Origin: Agelas oroides
Taxonomy: Eukaryota > Porifera > Demospongiae > Agelasida > Agelasidae
Reading direction: 5' to 3'
Length of the DNA: 64,000 nucleotides
NCBI GenBank assembly: GCA_949130485.1
Contig: OX422205.1
Coordinates: 6,370,235 to 6,434,234, forward strand
In this document: positions 25,119 through 36,195 of the stretch, one piece after another
How positions within the stretch are numbered: the first letter of the stretch is position 1
Layout: each line of letters opens with the position of its first letter
Program-made: the position numbers and the translations under genes
Notes under the pieces: generated by a model
The model's input: the letters and a program-made list of their open reading frames with translations, nothing else
Told to the model about the DNA's origin: nothing
Databases searched by the model: none

Positions 25119-28100
25119 ATGGCGGAAGTATCCCAAGAGATGATCCTCGACTACATGATCGGGAAGGGAGGAGTCGTGAAGAACGTGGATCTAGTGCGAC
25201 ACTTTAGAAAGTTTCTCCAGCTGGATGATCCACTTCTGAAAGGTATGTGCGCTGATGAGTATCAAACGACAGCAATAATGGTCAAAGGAATGTGGTTGTG
25301 TCATAATGGTCAGTGCGTTTTTGAAGTTTCTGTGGTCAAGGGGACAAATTGCTCGTTATCACCTCGCTCAAGTCAAAGCAGACAACAAGCCTGGTAGGAG
25401 CCCAAGGAGGAGGCTCTATAAGTAGACAAAGTTTCACTCTGGTAAGGCACAAAGTTGGAGATAGGATAGAGGTGTCCCAAGACTCAAATAGCTAGCTAAG
25501 AAACTATGATTTTATGGAGGTATGGCAAGAATTACGTTGGTTGTCCCAGTCCACCCTCACTTGTGAATTCCCGTGTTACTTGTTTACATTAGGGGGCCAC
25601 AAACAGTGTATTAGACCTAGCCAAGTGTTCACAATGGAAACAATACTTCTTGTTGCCCCTTCTATTCAGAGCGAGCTCGAGAGATCTTCAAAGAGAGGGT
25701 GAATGCTGTGGCCTACATCAAGGCTGAAAAGGTAAGGAAACAGGATAAGTAACTGCTGCCAGTGTTCTGTGAGATAAAGCTGTAGCCACATTAACCCTCC
25801 CTTCCTTCTTCCTCTTCCTTCTTCCTCTCCCAACTGTCACCTTACCACCTCTTCCTTCTCCCCCTCCCTACCTTTGTCTTACCACCACCACCCCTCTTCC
25901 TTCTCCCCCTCCCTACCTTCGTCTTACCACCACCACCCCTCTTCCTTCTCCCTCTCCCTACCTTTGTCTTACCACCACCCCTCTTCCTTCTCCCCCTCCC
26001 TATCTTACCACCACCCCCTCTTCCCTACCGCACAGGGTGAAAAGTACCTCTACCTAAAACAAGAGCTACACCCAGCTGGAGGCCTCCATCGCCCTCCCTC
26101 TGGTAGACCATCCATCGCCTCCATTGAAGACAGTAACAAAGCTCCATACCCTGGTCAGCGAGACTCCTTAAGCTCCTTGCTGAGTTCATCCTCCATTGCC
26201 TCCAACAGAACCTCTTCAGCCAGTGAGTTCTAATGCTATGATTGACCTGAACTAGGTAGTTGGAATTCGGCTGAGGCATCTAGGCAATACTACATACATA
26301 GCTTGTCTTCTGTTCCTCTGCCTAGGGGTTAAAGTGGCTTAGAGGTAAGAGGGTCTGACTATGTTTAGAAGGCCTTGGGTTTGAATCGCAGTTGGATCAT
26401 GGGGTTTTTTCTTTGTTGATATACACCCACTCGACTGTTAACCCTTTAAACCCTATAGTACACTTTTGATAACGTCATACTGCGCACTGCGCAGAAAAGA
26501 TAGTCTCTGCGCGCTGGCGCGCAGGTTCTGCGTCAGCAGAAAGGGTGGGACAGGGGGAGGTGGGTGGGGTCACCCGCAGGGTGCTGTGCACATGGCAGCT
26601 GCTAGGCTTGGCTGCAAAAGGACCGTGGTTGGCACCGGGTGGGCCAACTCTTGGCCTGGCTGCATGAGCAGGCTTAGAAAATGCTACTCTCACCTTTCAG
26701 GGGGTTCATTTCTGGCAGGGAAGGCTTCTTGGGCTCTAAGCGGGTGTTTGCCAATCGAGAGTGCTGACCATTGCATGCTCGTTAATGAGGGGGCGTGGTT
26801 AAGGTCACGTGTCTGCTTGCTAAGGCTGGAAGTGGAGTTGGGCTCAGTTTTGGAGTCAGAGCTTTGACACAAATGGAGATACGGTGCGTTAAAGGCATGT
26901 TTAGGCTAAAACTAATCTCCAGTGAAAAAAATTCAGTGTTTAAAGGGTTAAAGCCACATGTCGTGGGACAAGCATAATAGCTGACCATCTTCCCTGCAAA
27001 ACTGCTGGTGTGGTGAGCATACCTCTCTTTCCTCCTCCCCACTCTCCCCTCCTCTCCACTCTCCCCTCCTTCTCCTCCCCCAACCTCTCAGGTCTACAGC
27101 TGGGTGACCGTGCTGGCGCCCATGTGGCTGGCCACTCCCACCAAAACACCGTTCTCCAGTCATATCGTCCCATTTCCAACACCTCCCCGTATACCACTAC
27201 CACTAACAGCCCATCTCCCCGCTCTTCCTCCTTCACTCCCCCTCCCACTACCTCCTCCTCCTCCCTCAACTATCCACCAGCCTCCTCCTCCTCCAACCCT
27301 CGACCTCCCACCTCCCCCTCAAACTCGTTCTTCAACACCCCACCTGCCTTTTCCTCCTCTCTCTTCAGTCCTCCTCCATCAGAGATGAACAGGTCACTGT
27401 TTAGTTCCCCTCCTGCCCAGACCACTGGACCAGCAGAGGATGATGGAGAGTCCCTCCTCGCACAGATGACAGCAGAACTGAGCTCATTCGGCAGTTTCTT
27501 CAGCTCCTATGGCACAAGCTCGCTTACGACCTCTCTGGAGCCAGCAAAGCCCACTCCTCTCACCAGCAAAGCCCACTCTGCATCCTCTCGTCCATCTCCC
27601 TCACAAGGTGAAGAGTTAGTTACATACTAATAAAGAAATTTGAAGGCAAAAAATATAGCTGGAAAGTGAAAAACTGGCAGTCGCTGGGAATTAAATTCAG
27701 GACACCTGTGCCGTACATAGAGGATTGTGAGAGTTGGTGGTTGTCCAGTTGTCGTAGCTCAGTAACAGAGTGCTGGCAGCTCAAGCCAGGTGTCCTGGGG
27801 TTGACTCCCGGCATTTTGCCTGTTTTTTAATCTCATAATAGCTCGTTATTTCTAGCATGAGGCAACAAATTCTCAATAGTTAAAATCATGTTGTTTGTTG
27901 TCGATAGTAGCAACGGTTCTGGCATGCTGAGATGTGTATCAAAGAACCACTGCCAAGTTTTCCAGACTTTGTTTGAGCTGTAGAGATTGTGCCAAAGAGA
28001 AACTTTGTACAGATGCCGAATAAGTTTGTGAGTTACTAAGACGATTGGCATTCCTGGAGTATTGGAAGGTGTCAGTATCTGTCCCTCACAACATGGATTC

Positions 28101-31100
28101 TGTCACTTTCTAAATGTGTGTAGCTAGTTGCCAAGATGGCGATTCGATCAGGCGTGAAGAACACGGGGAGTCCTGATTAAAGAAGATTAGCATTACCTTC
28201 ATATCAGTTGTCTTGCAGCTGTCACACACTCCATGACCCACTTTGTACCAAGTCTCTTACGGCAGACATACAGGATGTGTGTGGCTGACAGCTCCGTGCA
28301 CGTCGCTTACCCTCATACCAGTATACCAACAAATTTGTTATATCAGCTACTTCTGATAACCTGATATAACAAATTTGTTCAATAAATGCACCAAACGTGT
28401 TCTTTCTCTAGCAATGAGAGGAAAGGAGCCTCGTTACAAAGCTACAATCCCGTTTGTCTCCTGGGGACAACACTGTGCTTCTGTTTGTGTCAGTTTTAGT
28501 GGGTTTCTGCAAGACATTGTGGAGCAGACACTGTACATACCAAATCTTAGTGTAAGAAACTTCCCCTCATAGTAATGGCTGAGTGAAATCTGCTATGGTA
28601 TCACATTTCAACATTCTCCCTTTGTTATCAGACATGTCCCCCTCCTTCGCATGTCTAATAGATCATTACCACCCCTCCTCCTTCTCTCCTCACTCTGTTA
28701 ACCTTAGCTGTGATAACATCACAATACCTGTAGTAATGTAACATGACTCCCCTCTCCAGGCGGTATTACCCAAGTGTTGTTGAAATTGTGGTCGATGTAC
28801 AGTGTACATGCTGATAACCCTGAGAATACTAATGCTCCGATACAGTAGCTGACTGACTTTCCTGTGCCCTTGAAACTTCTTCCCCCACACCCACTTCCCC
28901 CCCTTCACAGCCCCCACACCCACTTCCCCCCTTCACAGCCTCCACACCCACTTCCCCCCCTTCACAGCCCCCACACCCACTTCCCCCCTTCACAGCCCCC
29001 ACACCCACTTCCCCCCTTCACAGCCCCCACACCCACTTCCCCCCTTCACAGCCCCCACACCCACTTCCCTCCTTCACAGCCTTCACAACCCCCACACCCA
29101 CTTCCCTCCCCTTCACAGCCTCCACACACACCTGTAACACAGTGGCTGCACTGTTCATGTCGGCTAACTCTCTCATACCCTTCCTCCCTCCACACACACC
29201 TCCTCCCCCTCCACAGCCTCCACACACACCTCCTCCATCTCCACAGCTCCAACAGTAGCCAGTTCCAAGCATAGCCCAGCAAGCAGCAGCTCACTTGCAG
29301 TGCGCAACTCCTTACAAGACGCCCCCACCACCTCCACCTTTGAGTCACGAAGCTCCTCCTTTAGACCAAGTGACACTCCCACCACCACCACTTTTGAACC
29401 ACAGAGAAAACAGGGGAATTCCCCCAATACCTCACCATGGAGACAACAGGGGAATTCCCCCAATACCTCACCACGGAGACAACAGGGGAATTCCCCCACC
29501 ACCTCACCGCGGAGACTACAGGGGAATTCTCCCACCACCTCACCACGGAGACAACAGGGGAGTTCCCCCACTACGTCTATCATTGAACCACGGAGACCGA
29601 GTGAACCTTCCACTACCTCAACCTTTGGCCTACGAAGACCAAGTGATCCTCCTGGTACTTCTACCGTTGAACCACAGAGAGTGAATGGTGCTCCCACTGT
29701 CTCTGAGTGGCGGGGATCAGGCCCACCCGTGGAGCCACCTTCTGAACAGAAGCGATCGGGTTCTGCAGCTAAGCCACCACTAGACAACAAACGTCTAGGA
29801 CCTCAAGCTGAATCACCACCTGTGGGTCGACGGCCACTGGGCCACCCGCCACCAGAGCCAAGACGGCTTGGCCCTCCTGTAGAACTCCCTCCCTCCAGCC
29901 CCTCCAGGAAACCAGTTCCAATGGCTGCAAATGGCAGGAGACAGGGATCAAATGACAGCACCCGTAGACAAGGGTCTATGGAGAGGACTCATTCTCCCAT
30001 GTTTTCCCCAATGATCATGGTGGAGTCCCCAACACACTCCATTGGTAAGCTCCCCCTCGATACAACCAGGACTGACGCTAGTTCCTCACTTAACTTCCTT
30101 CTCTATCAGTGTTCTCACCAGGATTTACGGGCACAAATAATATCTCATGACCACGCCCCTCATCTTGAATGTAGTGATTGTCAGTACCAAACAGTTGTTA
30201 CATGTGTACCACTGTCAACAAAGCATTTTAGTTAAGTTTTAAGTTCAAATAGTGGCTGTTAAAAACATGTTGGTCTTGGGGTGGAGCCAAAGGGCACATT
30301 GTTGGTTTTGGGGCAGACCCAAAGGGCACAGTGTATTTTGGAAAAGGCCTAGCAAGAACCCTGTTCTCTATGTCTCTCTATCATCATCACTGACCTTCCT
30401 GTCCTTTAGATGCATGCTGCATCACACACCTCCAGCACCCCCCCCCCCCCCCCCCCCCCCCCCCCACTATGTCATATCACTTTCATTCTCAACTCTGTCC
30501 CTCCACACCTCTCCCCCCCCCCCCCAGACTCCTACAGCAACAGCGTGTTTTCACCTGGCGCCGCCTCGTCTTTCAGAGACAAATCCAATTCTGGAGGAGG
30601 CCCCAACGGTAGCATCTTATCCAACACAGTTGTGCAGCTTCGAAGCAGAGAGAAAAGCCCCCAAGATGGGAGGGTCGGACGGTCATACAGTATTACTTCG
30701 TCCGTACGGAAATCAAGAAACTTGGACAAAAATTGTACGTGTTGTGTATGTGTGTGTGTGTGTGTGTGTATGTGTGTGTATGTGTGTGTGTGTGCAGCTT
30801 GCTCTTGCTGGCTCTGAACTGTGATTCTGTTTTGTGTATGTAATAGCACAAACAAGTAGTTTACATGCCAGCTGCTTCCTCCCAGTAACCAACAATTTCA
30901 GGGCTGCAGTTTTAGTGTTTATATGCAGCTCTATAAACATACATGTATACTCGGTCGCACACACACACACAGTGGATAGCATCACACGTGCTTCCATCAC
31001 AATGACCCCACCGAGTGCTCGAAGAAAGTTGCCTCCGACAGTGGCCCCCAAGCCCCGCAGGGAGTCAGGTGCTGCCAGGTCTACACAAGATGTAAGCCAC

Positions 31101-33963
31101 TGAAAGTACATGTAGCCTCTTGGTCTCATTCCCAGACCCAATGTGCAGTTTGGGTATGGGACACAGTAGCCTAGACCCAATGTGCAGTTTGGGTATGGGA
31201 CCCAGTACCCTCTGATCTCATTCCCAGACCCAACGTGCAGTTTGGGTATGGGACCCAGTAGCCTCTTGAGGAGGGTGTGGCTGTACATCTTTATGTATGT
31301 GAGCCTTTCTCCTCTCCTGCCCCTCCTAGATTGCCCACGAGGGGGACGATGAAGGTTCGCTGACAGCAATCTCGGACCAGGCGGAGGGAGAGTACTATGA
31401 GATTGGCCCACTGGAGAAGGAGTGGATGCTGGCCACAGCCCAGACTGACATGGATACCCTCCACCAACTTCTCATCGCTGATCCTACCCTTGTTAACAGG
31501 AAGGACTTCATCCAGGTGAGTGTGTGAGGATGTTGTAGTGAGCTACCTGCTCATCTGGTGTGTATATGCTTAATGTGTAGCGCTTCACTCCCTTCCCTTC
31601 CTCCCCCCCCCCCCCCTTCCTCCCCCACCCTCCCTCTCCTCCTTTTCCACTACCTCCCATTCTTACTCTTCCTCCCTCTCTGCCTCTACCCTTTCTTCCC
31701 AAACTGGACACAACTTCAGGGAGTAAGTCACATACATCAGTTAAACAATATATCATTGCATACTTTGTGTATGTGTACTTAAAGTTCAAAGTTTTATTGC
31801 TATTTCCCTACATGCATCCCCTCATACCTCGTATCCATGGAAACTGCAAACAGTATGTAAGTTCAAAGTGTGTATATCCTGTTGATGACTCAGGGAACAT
31901 TGTGGTGTGCATTAATTTGGATACTATATCTTCTCCCTACCACAAACTCTCTTCTCCCTACCACAAACTCTTCTTGACACAAACACGCACACACCCAACA
32001 GACTGCATTGCACTGGGCAGCAAAACATGGCCGCTGTGATATCATCTCTGCACTGATCCTGAATGGGGCCCACGTGGAAATCAAATCGGTGAGCCAGCTG
32101 TTACCAATCTGGTCTGGTGATATGCACATGTGTATGTGATGATCCAATCCTCCCTCTCTTCGCATGATTGGTTCCTCGTCACATGATTGATTCAGAATGT
32201 AAGTACTCCATACCTGCATGTACAGCTGCTTGTTTTAACATGTTACAATTTAATTTACTTCTCTTCTTTCATCCCGTCCTTGCCTTCTCGACCCCAGGGG
32301 GTAAGTTTCTTAACCATATCATCCAGGCGTCCAGCCTCTAATGATTCTGGTATTGAAATTCTTTATTACAGGGTTTTACTCCTCTGCACTTGGCAGCACA
32401 GAGTGGCCATGACAACGCAATACTGCAGCTCATTAGGGAATACGGTACAGTTCTCGTCACCATAGCAACACAATAGTGCATGTCCCTGCTGGAATACTTG
32501 TGCTCACGAAATAGTACAACTTTTTGGCATGCTAGAATGTGATTGGTCAGTTCAACTTTCCCAGATGCCAATATTGATGCGCGGGATCATGGTGGGAAAA
32601 AACCGATCCACATGCTCAGCCACAAAGCATCAGAGAAAACTAGAAGTAAGTGGTGGGGGAGGCCTTGTACCCAGCCGTAGGCACAAGTAAGTGGTGGGGG
32701 AGGCCTTGTACCCAGCCGTAGGCACAAGTAAGTGGTGCGGGAGGCCTTGTACCCAGCCATAGGCACAAGACGGCCAGGAGGTCTATTGGTTCCTACTGGC
32801 CATAGGACAAAGAACCTGTGCATGGTGAAAATGCAGTTGAAGTTCTTTTGTATGTTCTTCTCCCCCGCAGTTTTACTGGCAAGACTCAACACCTATGGTC
32901 TGCCCTTGAGAGGTAGAACAATCACCTAGCCTCTCTCCCCAGCTCTTCCCGCTTCAAAAGACTGGGGAGCAAGGCTCGTAGTCACTTTTGTAACTTTTCC
33001 GATTCCTTATGTTTTGTTTTCTTTGTTCACGACAGCTGAAATACCTGAACACCTACCGACATTCAGTCAGCCTTCTAAAAAGAGGTCCTCCCTTGAGAGA
33101 CCTTGGTCGTCTGTTGGTCAGCTCTACGACCGAAGAATAAACTTTGAGAAGGTCAGAACAGCAGTAGACTGATTCACCCAGGCTCACGAGTGTTTGCACA
33201 TGGGTCAGAACAGCAGTAGACTGATTCACCCAGGCTCACGAGTGTTTACACATGTACAACGCGACGTGTAAACACATGAATATCTGATGCGTCTATGAAG
33301 CGCGTATGAGCCCCGCCCTTAGCGGAAGCTCAGCGCTATAGCGCGCCAAACTTGGTGATGCACTCGAAATACGCAACGGAATAATATTCAATTTCTATTC
33401 GGAACTGCCACATATGCATTTAAATTACAAAGCTTTTAAGGCCTTCCTTCACTGAATGGCTGCTTAGATCAGGACATGTACTGAGTATAAGAAGCAAAAC
33501 ACTGTGTGTTACCTGGGTATGTGTTTACAGTATATACACGTATGATGGTTGTATGATGAAGGCATGGGTCACAGCACTTGACGAAGACCTCAGAAGTGAC
33601 GTGGGCTAATAGTTACCAGAGAATGACATGGTTTCCTCTAATATGAGAAACCATCTCACACAAACCTCTAAGCTACTTTCACAAAATAGATTTACAGCGA
33701 ATTGTAGCAGTCAAAGATTATCCTTACTATTAGGTTGTGATACCTAGTCTCATTCCCAGGCCTCCTTTTCAGCCTGGGAATGAGACTAGGATGACAGCGT
33801 GATTGTGTTTGCAGCCTGGGTTTTAAGGTTGATCAATTCCTTCTGTTTGTAGGTTGCAAAGAGGCATCTCTCTCCAAGATTGAGTATCCGCAAGAGCTTC
33901 AGTTTCAAATCAAGAGTAAGGAAAGAACACTCACCAGCAAAGAAGGAGAAGGCGAAAAGGTGA
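25119..33963 (+). CDS. SOWAH: SOWAH (sosondowah) family winged-helix and ankyrin-repeat protein
   Basis: Eighteen exons: 25119-25242, 25670-25731, 26036-26222, 27092-27607, 29247-30044, 30528-30734, 30973-31091, 31330-31515, 31720-31722, 31854-31856, 32002-32088, 32196-32198, 32298-32300, 32372-32444, 32565-32645, 32871-32912, 33036-33151, 33853-33963. They sum to 2721 nt, 906 aa. The N-terminal 85 residues form the SOWAH winged-helix-like domain (ILDYMIGKGGVVKNVDLVRH ... ERVNAVAYIK). A long disordered Ser/Pro/Thr region follows. The C-terminal ankyrin block has LEKEWMLATAQTD, TALHWAAKHGRCDIISAL and GFTPLHLAAQSGHDNA. These closely resemble vertebrate SOWAHA-C (FTALHWAAKHG). Four exons are only 3 nt long. 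The tail is basic. The stop taken at 33961 requires ignoring a possible gtgagg donor there. Confidence 0.9.
26327..26405 (+). repeat. tRNA-derived element in SOWAH intron 3
   Basis: A-box-like tggcttagaggtaagag at 26335 and B-box-like gggtttgaatcgcag at about 26378, followed by a T run. No convincing cloverleaf, so it is probably a SINE head or tRNA pseudogene. Confidence 0.55.
27750..27822 (+). repeat. tRNA-derived element in SOWAH intron 4
   Basis: A-box-like cgtagctcagtaacagagtg and B-box-like ggggttgactcccggc, about tRNA length, then T-rich sequence. An inverted related stretch lies just upstream (27690-27745, aattcaggacacctgtgcc), suggesting two elements back to back. Confidence 0.55.
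28884..29130 (+). repeat. About 27-bp minisatellite of acceptor-like units, SOWAH intron 4
   Basis: Eight or so units of ccccacacccacttcccccc plus ttcacag. Each ends in a pyrimidine run and CAG, so each resembles a 3' splice site. The array stops about 115 bases before the exon 5 acceptor. Confidence 0.9.
29408..29575 (+). repeat. 36-nt coding repeat, five copies, SOWAH exon 5
   Basis: Encodes repeats of the type RQQGNSPTTSPR. The first three units contain the palindrome ggggaattcccc (29413, 29449, 29485); the last two carry single changes. Reading frame is kept. Confidence 0.92.
30438..30465. repeat. Poly(C) tract in SOWAH intron 5
   Basis: About 28 consecutive C, with a second shorter C run at 30512-30525 next to the exon 6 acceptor. 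Length may be unreliable in assembly. Confidence 0.9.
31124..31260. repeat. Three-copy repeat with foldback-end motif, SOWAH intron 7
   Basis: Units contain tctcattcccagacccaatg followed by tgcagtttgggtatgggac, each able to fold as a small hairpin (cattcccagaccc against gggtatgggac). The middle copy has lost its left part. Confidence 0.8.
31720..32300 (+). other. Four 3-nt microexons of SOWAH (31720-31722, 31854-31856, 32196-32198, 32298-32300)
   Basis: Contexts are ttcag|GGA|gtaagt, aacag|TAT|gtaagt, ttcag|AAT|gtaagt and cccag|GGG|gtaagt. The first pair adds Gly-Tyr between KDFIQ and TALHWAAKHG. The second pair adds Asn-Gly between VEIKS and GFTPLHLAAQ. All neighbouring exons end in phase 0, so each microexon adds exactly one codon. 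Flanking introns are 71-204 nt. With them the spacing equals that of vertebrate SOWAH ankyrin repeats. Confidence 0.85.
32646..32768 (+). repeat. 41-bp tandem repeat, three copies, starting at the donor of SOWAH exon 15
   Basis: Copies begin gtaagtggtgggggaggcct at 32646, 32687 and 32728. The first gtaagt is the splice donor itself, so the repeat multiplied the 5' splice site. Confidence 0.95.
33150..33256 (+). repeat. 53-bp tandem duplication at the donor of SOWAH exon 17
   Basis: Two near-identical copies begin ggtcagaacagcagtagact. The first begins at the exon/intron boundary (AAG|gtcaga). The second ends in a small palindrome (gtgtttacac ... gtgtaaacac). Confidence 0.93.
33749..33791. 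mobile_element. Mini foldback element, SOWAH intron 17
   Basis: tagtctcattcccaggcct and agcctgggaatgagactag are inverted copies separated by a few bases. A member of the dispersed family with TAGYCTCRTWCCCAGG ends. Confidence 0.85.
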
Positions 33964-34071
33964 GGACAAGGGGAAGCCCCTGACATATTTTGGGTTTGCA
34001 TTTCTTACATGTATATCAGCCTGTATACCTGAGGGTCTATGCCATTTTTTTGCAACTATACCAGGCCTCAT

Positions 34072-34755
34072 TCTCAGACTCCATGTCATGCCTCATTCTC
34101 AGACTCCATGCTGGGCCTCATTCTCAGACTCCATGTTGGGCCTCATTCTCAGACTCCATGCTGGGCCTCGTTCTCAGACTCCATACTGGGCCTCGTTCTC
34201 AGACTCCATGTCATGCCTCATTCTCAGACTCCATACTGGGCCTCGTTCTCAGACTCCATGTCATGCCTCATTCTCAGACTCCATACTGGGCCTCGTTCTC
34301 AGACTCCATGTCATGCCTCATTCTCAGACTCCATGCTGGGCCTCATTCTCAGACTCCATGTTGGGCCTCATTCTCAGACTCCATGCTGGGCCTCGTTCTC
34401 AGACTCCATACTGGGCCTCATTCTCAGACTCCATGCTGGGCCTCGTTCTCAATCTCCATGTTAGGCCTCATTCTCAGACTCCATGTTAGGCCTCATTCTC
34501 AGACTCCATGCTGGGCCTCATTCTCAGACTCCATGTTGGGCCTCGTTCTCAGACTCCATACTGGGCCTCGTTCTCAGACTCCATACTGGGCCTCGTTCTC
34601 AGACTCCATGTCATGCCTCATTCTCAGACTCCATGCTGGGCCTCGTTCTCATACCCCATGTCGGGCCTCGTTCTCAATCTCCATGTTGGGCCTCATTCTC
34701 ATACTCCATGCTGGGCCTCATTCTCAGACTCCATGCTGGGCCTCATTCTCATACT
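34072..34755. repeat. 25-bp minisatellite, about 27 copies
   Basis: Unit gcctcattctcagactccat plus gctgg, with variants at a few positions (cattctc/cgttctc, gctgg/gttgg/tcat). Period 25 keeps long open frames in all three forward frames, but these are repeat artefacts. Confidence 0.97.
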
Positions 34756-35736
34756 CCCATGTCAAAGCCAAGCCGTAGCTTTTAGCTGCATGTGTGAAAG
34801 GATCTTGTTGCGTTGCTGCATGCATGTATTTCATCTCACCCTCAGACCTCATAGTAGCTTGAGACCTCCTGACTGGGACATGTGACGTGTGTGCAGTAGG
34901 CAAGGACTTGATATTTTCTGTTGTGTACGAGTGGTAATAATTAGAGTGTTGTATTGTGACACATGCAACAATGAAATGTATATTGTGATATTGAATTGAC
35001 ACAAGGGCACATCCGCCCTTGATTTATACTATAAGCGTTTTCTGGCTATATGTCTTGTATGAAAACATGTACCAATGCCTCTTTTGTATAATCTACAATA
35101 GTTGTATGCACAGCAATCTCCGGTAGTCCACAGCATGGGAGTAGATGTTGGGCAGATAGTTAATGAGGCAATTTTGTCAACTATATAAGGTGCACTGCCA
35201 TCCAGTTCACTAGGGCAGCTCCAGAAGTCAAAATGCATGTGAGACACCCTGATACCTATTTTGAATCCATTTGATGGGAACAATAACCACTTGAGCATTA
35301 ATTTCGCTAGCTTAATCCTATACTAAGCCAATTTAAGATACTGTAAGCATAAGCCTGTACTAGGCCCTTCAACCCTATACTAAGTCACATAAGCATATGG
35401 CCTATACAAATCATACATATATACTGAAGCATAATGTGCCTACATCAACACTACACTAACTAAGCATATATCCCACCTACTATACTTCACGCATAGGCCA
35501 GAGTGGACTTTAACTGTCATAATTTGTCCCCTCAAGGCTACAAGGGAAATTATGGCTCATAATTCCCTCTCCATGTATTTTTAGTTTACAGTCTACTACA
35601 GTGTCACACTATAGTACAGATTTTACATCATTTTTCTGTGACAGTAAATAATATCGAAGTTACTGTAAACACTTGCACATGTACAGATGTGTTTACAATA
35701 ATAACAACAAAGGACCAATCAGGTGGGATATATAAT

Positions 35737-35857
35737 AATTATAGCACAGGTGGCCAGGGATTTATGGCTGTAGTAAACAAACCTCGTCCTCGGGCTACAC
35801 CCTCAGACTCAGTCTGTTTACTGCCATAAATCCCTGGCACCTGTGCTATAACTATTA
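35737..35857. mobile_element. About 120-bp foldback MITE
   Basis: Ends atagcacaggtggccaggga and tccctggcacctgtgctat are inverted copies, and pairing extends through tttatggc and gtaaaca. The central loop is rich in CT. No ORF. Confidence 0.88.
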
Positions 35858-36195
35858 CATATTATATTAATAAGTCTATAAGTAAGCCGCACAAGCATAT
35901 TGTTAAGCCTATACTAAGAATATTGTTTTATAATTGTAGTAAGCCTCACTTACTGTTAATCGATACTAGGCCTTTAGTAGGCTTATACTGTGATACAACA
36001 CCAAGCAGAATGAGGGATTGGGCAAGCTCACAAACACAATTTAAAGATGAACTTTCATTAAAAATTGTTCCAGCAACAAATTGTGAATATCATGAGAATG
36101 AGGCAATATCTGTGCATAAGACCATGCATAGTGTGTGCGTGTGTGTAGTGTGGAGTGTGGAGTGATGGAGAGTGTCCCAGAGAGGGGAGGTGTGG

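Larger units (their letters stand above)
33964..36195. other. Convergent intergenic region SOWAH/TBC1D31
   Basis: 2.2 kb with no supported gene. It holds the 25-bp minisatellite (34072-34755), a foldback element (35737-35857) and degenerate AT-rich repeats of the type aagcctatactaagcc (35310-35480, 35880-35980). Confidence 0.7.

Noticed and set aside
26466..26867. 133-residue frame in SOWAH intron 3
   Set aside because: No splice compatibility with neighbouring exons and no domain. GC-rich intronic sequence can stay open by chance.
34072..34755. CRISPR-like array or repeat-protein gene in three forward frames
   Set aside because: Units are contiguous 25-mers without spacers. The open frames exist only because a stop-free unit whose length is not a multiple of three is repeated. 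This is a eukaryotic minisatellite.
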